Part shown: positions 50,498-51,313 of the stretch, one piece after another
Layout of the letters: the number at the start of each line of letters is the position of its first letter
Position numbering within the stretch: the first letter of the stretch is position 1
Assembly (NCBI GenBank): GCA_016873675.1
Contig: VGWG01000009.1
Coordinates: 1-51,313 of the forward strand
Direction of reading: 5' to 3'
DNA length: 51,313 nucleotides
Source of the DNA: Lentisphaerota bacterium
Lineage (GTDB): Bacteria > Verrucomicrobiota > Kiritimatiellia > RFP12 > JAAYNR01
Notes under the pieces: generated by a model
Database searches by the model: none
The model's input: only the letters and a program-made list of their open reading frames with translations
Told to the model about the DNA's origin: nothing
Made by a program: the position numbers and the translations under genes

Positions 50498-51313
50498 TCA
50501 TTTGACGCCGGGATCGGACGCGCTGCTGTTCCGGGCGGGAACAGCGGGACCCGGCGAGTCGGATGCGAGCAGGTCGGGCAGCAGGGCATGTTCCTTGACC
50601 CGCAGCAGCGTGAGATGGCTCTCCCCTTCGACGATCCGCTGGGTCTCCAGAATATCGAACATCGTCTCAGCCACGTGCGCGTCGGTGCAGATCTCGGCCA
50701 TCGCCTTGCCGACGATGGCCGGCCGCACCGCCGCCGCCTTGCCGAACTCGATCGCCGCCTCGCGTTCGGCGGTGCTCTTGATGATGCTCACCTGGTTGAC
50801 GCCATCCTGCTTGATGGCCGCCGTGACCTGGCGCAGCCGGTTCACCACCTTGCTCTCGATCTGCCGGATCATCTCGGGATCGCGGAAGTGGACCTTGCGG
50901 ATGTAGATCGAGCCCAGCTTGTAGCCCCACTCGTGCGACTTGGGGGTGACCTCCTCGCGCACCGTGCGGCTCATGGTGTGCCGGTCCACGAGCATCTTCG
51001 CCAGCGGCAGATTGCTCAGGCAGCGGACGGTCGAGTTACTGACGTTTGCCGCCAGCGACCCGCGCGGGTCGATGTTTTTGAACAGGTAGGAGACCGGATC
51101 ACTGATGAACATCTCGTACCAGATGCCGATGCCCATCGGCGCCCCCTCCTCGGAGTTCACCGGCTGGCTGCGCAGGTATTCCTGATCCAGACGCATGTCG
51201 GTCACGTGACAGCGTCCGAGCCAGCGGACAAACAAAGCCTTCCATCCCAATCGCGGCCACAGGAACGCGAATCCGGGTTCCTCCAAGACGCCGATCACCT
51301 TGCCGAACAGAAC
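50498..51313 (-). CDS. SPFH/band 7 (stomatin-like) protein, 5' end outside window
   Basis: The frame remains open at the window edge, so the true start lies beyond it; about 272 codons of the 3' part are visible. FGKVIGVLEEPGFAFLWPRLGWKALFVRW and the downstream VTDMRLDQEYLRSQPVNSEEG match the G-x-x-x-G-x-x-x-x-P-x-x-x-x ... R-x-Q-x-x-x-V band 7 start; KSHEWGYKLGSIYIRKVHFRDPEMIRQIESKV and a long charged helix (TAEREAAIEFGKAAAVRPAIVGKAMAEI) are the SPFH coiled coil. These proteins scaffold membrane microdomains. It is convergent with the ygiQ-like gene, 6 nt apart. Confidence 0.85.
   Translation of the reverse strand, partial: VLFGKVIGVLEEPGFAFLWPRLGWKALFVRWLGRCHVTDMRLDQEYLRSQPVNSEEGAPMGIGIWYEMFISDPVSYLFKNIDPRGSLAANVSNSTVRCLSNLPLAKMLVDRHTMSRTVREEVTPKSHEWGYKLGSIYIRKVHFRDPEMIRQIESKVVNRLRQVTAAIKQDGVNQVSIIKSTAEREAAIEFGKAAAVRPAIVGKAMAEICTDAHVAETMFDILETQRIVEGESHLTLLRVKEHALLPDLLASDSPGPAVPARNSSASDPGVK

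Noticed and set aside
1-51313. CRISPR arrays, tRNA and rRNA genes, complete insertion sequences
   Set aside because: No regularly spaced repeats, no tRNA cloverleaf with a TTCGA arm, no rRNA blocks and no transposase or integrase reading frame were seen.

Overview
The window is a high-GC bacterial chromosome segment. It most likely comes from an anaerobic Gram-negative organism. LpxK, an AsmA-like outer-membrane lipid transport set (YdbH/YnbE/YdbL), MurJ and MurG indicate a two-membrane envelope with lipid A and peptidoglycan. A class I hybrid cluster protein with its own ferredoxin and Rrf2 regulator indicates anaerobic life. The eukaryotic-type hexokinase, type IV minor pilins with long C-terminal regions, and a signal peptidase with a large insert suggest the PVC superphylum (Kiritimatiellota/Verrucomicrobiota-like). 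That placement is inference; there is no rRNA or tRNA in the window to anchor it.

Layout. (1) 1-4205: envelope operon ydbH(partial)-ynbE-ydbL followed by hexokinase. (2) 4262-17638: a defence island. It opens with an orphan AbrB/MazE-like antitoxin. Next comes a cassette of a truncated DNA methylase, a ParB-like protein, a candidate restriction nuclease and a complete DNA methylase, with a C5-methylase relic at its end. Then follow RadC, a nuclease-methylase fusion with an HsdS specificity subunit but no HsdR, a DGQHR/DndB-like protein fused to a TIR/deoxyribosyltransferase-like domain, a GmrSD-type DUF262-DUF1524 protein, and a candidate PD-(D/E)XK protein. (3) 17640-20140: a scrambled zone. 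It has three small genes, a near-perfect 34-bp-arm palindrome, a GATTAC repeat, a Phd/PIN toxin-antitoxin pair with a candidate operator, and a decayed second copy of two of the small genes. (4) 20208-23599: panB and leuS. (5) 23669-29615, minus strand: three type IV pilus minor-pilin-like genes downstream of rrf2-ferredoxin-hcp. (6) 29845-34525: a SulP transporter, then tyrA and asd with a secreted protein of unknown role. (7) 34690-41652: lpxK-murJ-murG, lepA and lepB. (8) 41699-47240: recD2 and the complete AmmeMemoRadiSam set (amrS-amrB-amrA), then a PHP phosphoesterase. (9) 47320-51313: a SanA/DUF218 protein and infA on the minus strand, panD and a YgiQ-type radical SAM protein on the plus strand, and a partial SPFH protein running off the end.

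The most interesting part is the island. It holds three proteins with a ParB/sulfiredoxin-type D/E-G-x-x-R signature (ParB, DGQHR, DUF262). Two of these lie in or beside a methylase operon, and one carries a predicted nucleotide-hydrolase-like effector domain. The ParB/nuclease/two-methylase cassette and the DGQHR-TIR-like fusion coupled to a BcgI-like restriction-modification pair are the best candidates for undescribed systems. All functional statements rest on motif recognition by eye; no database search was run.
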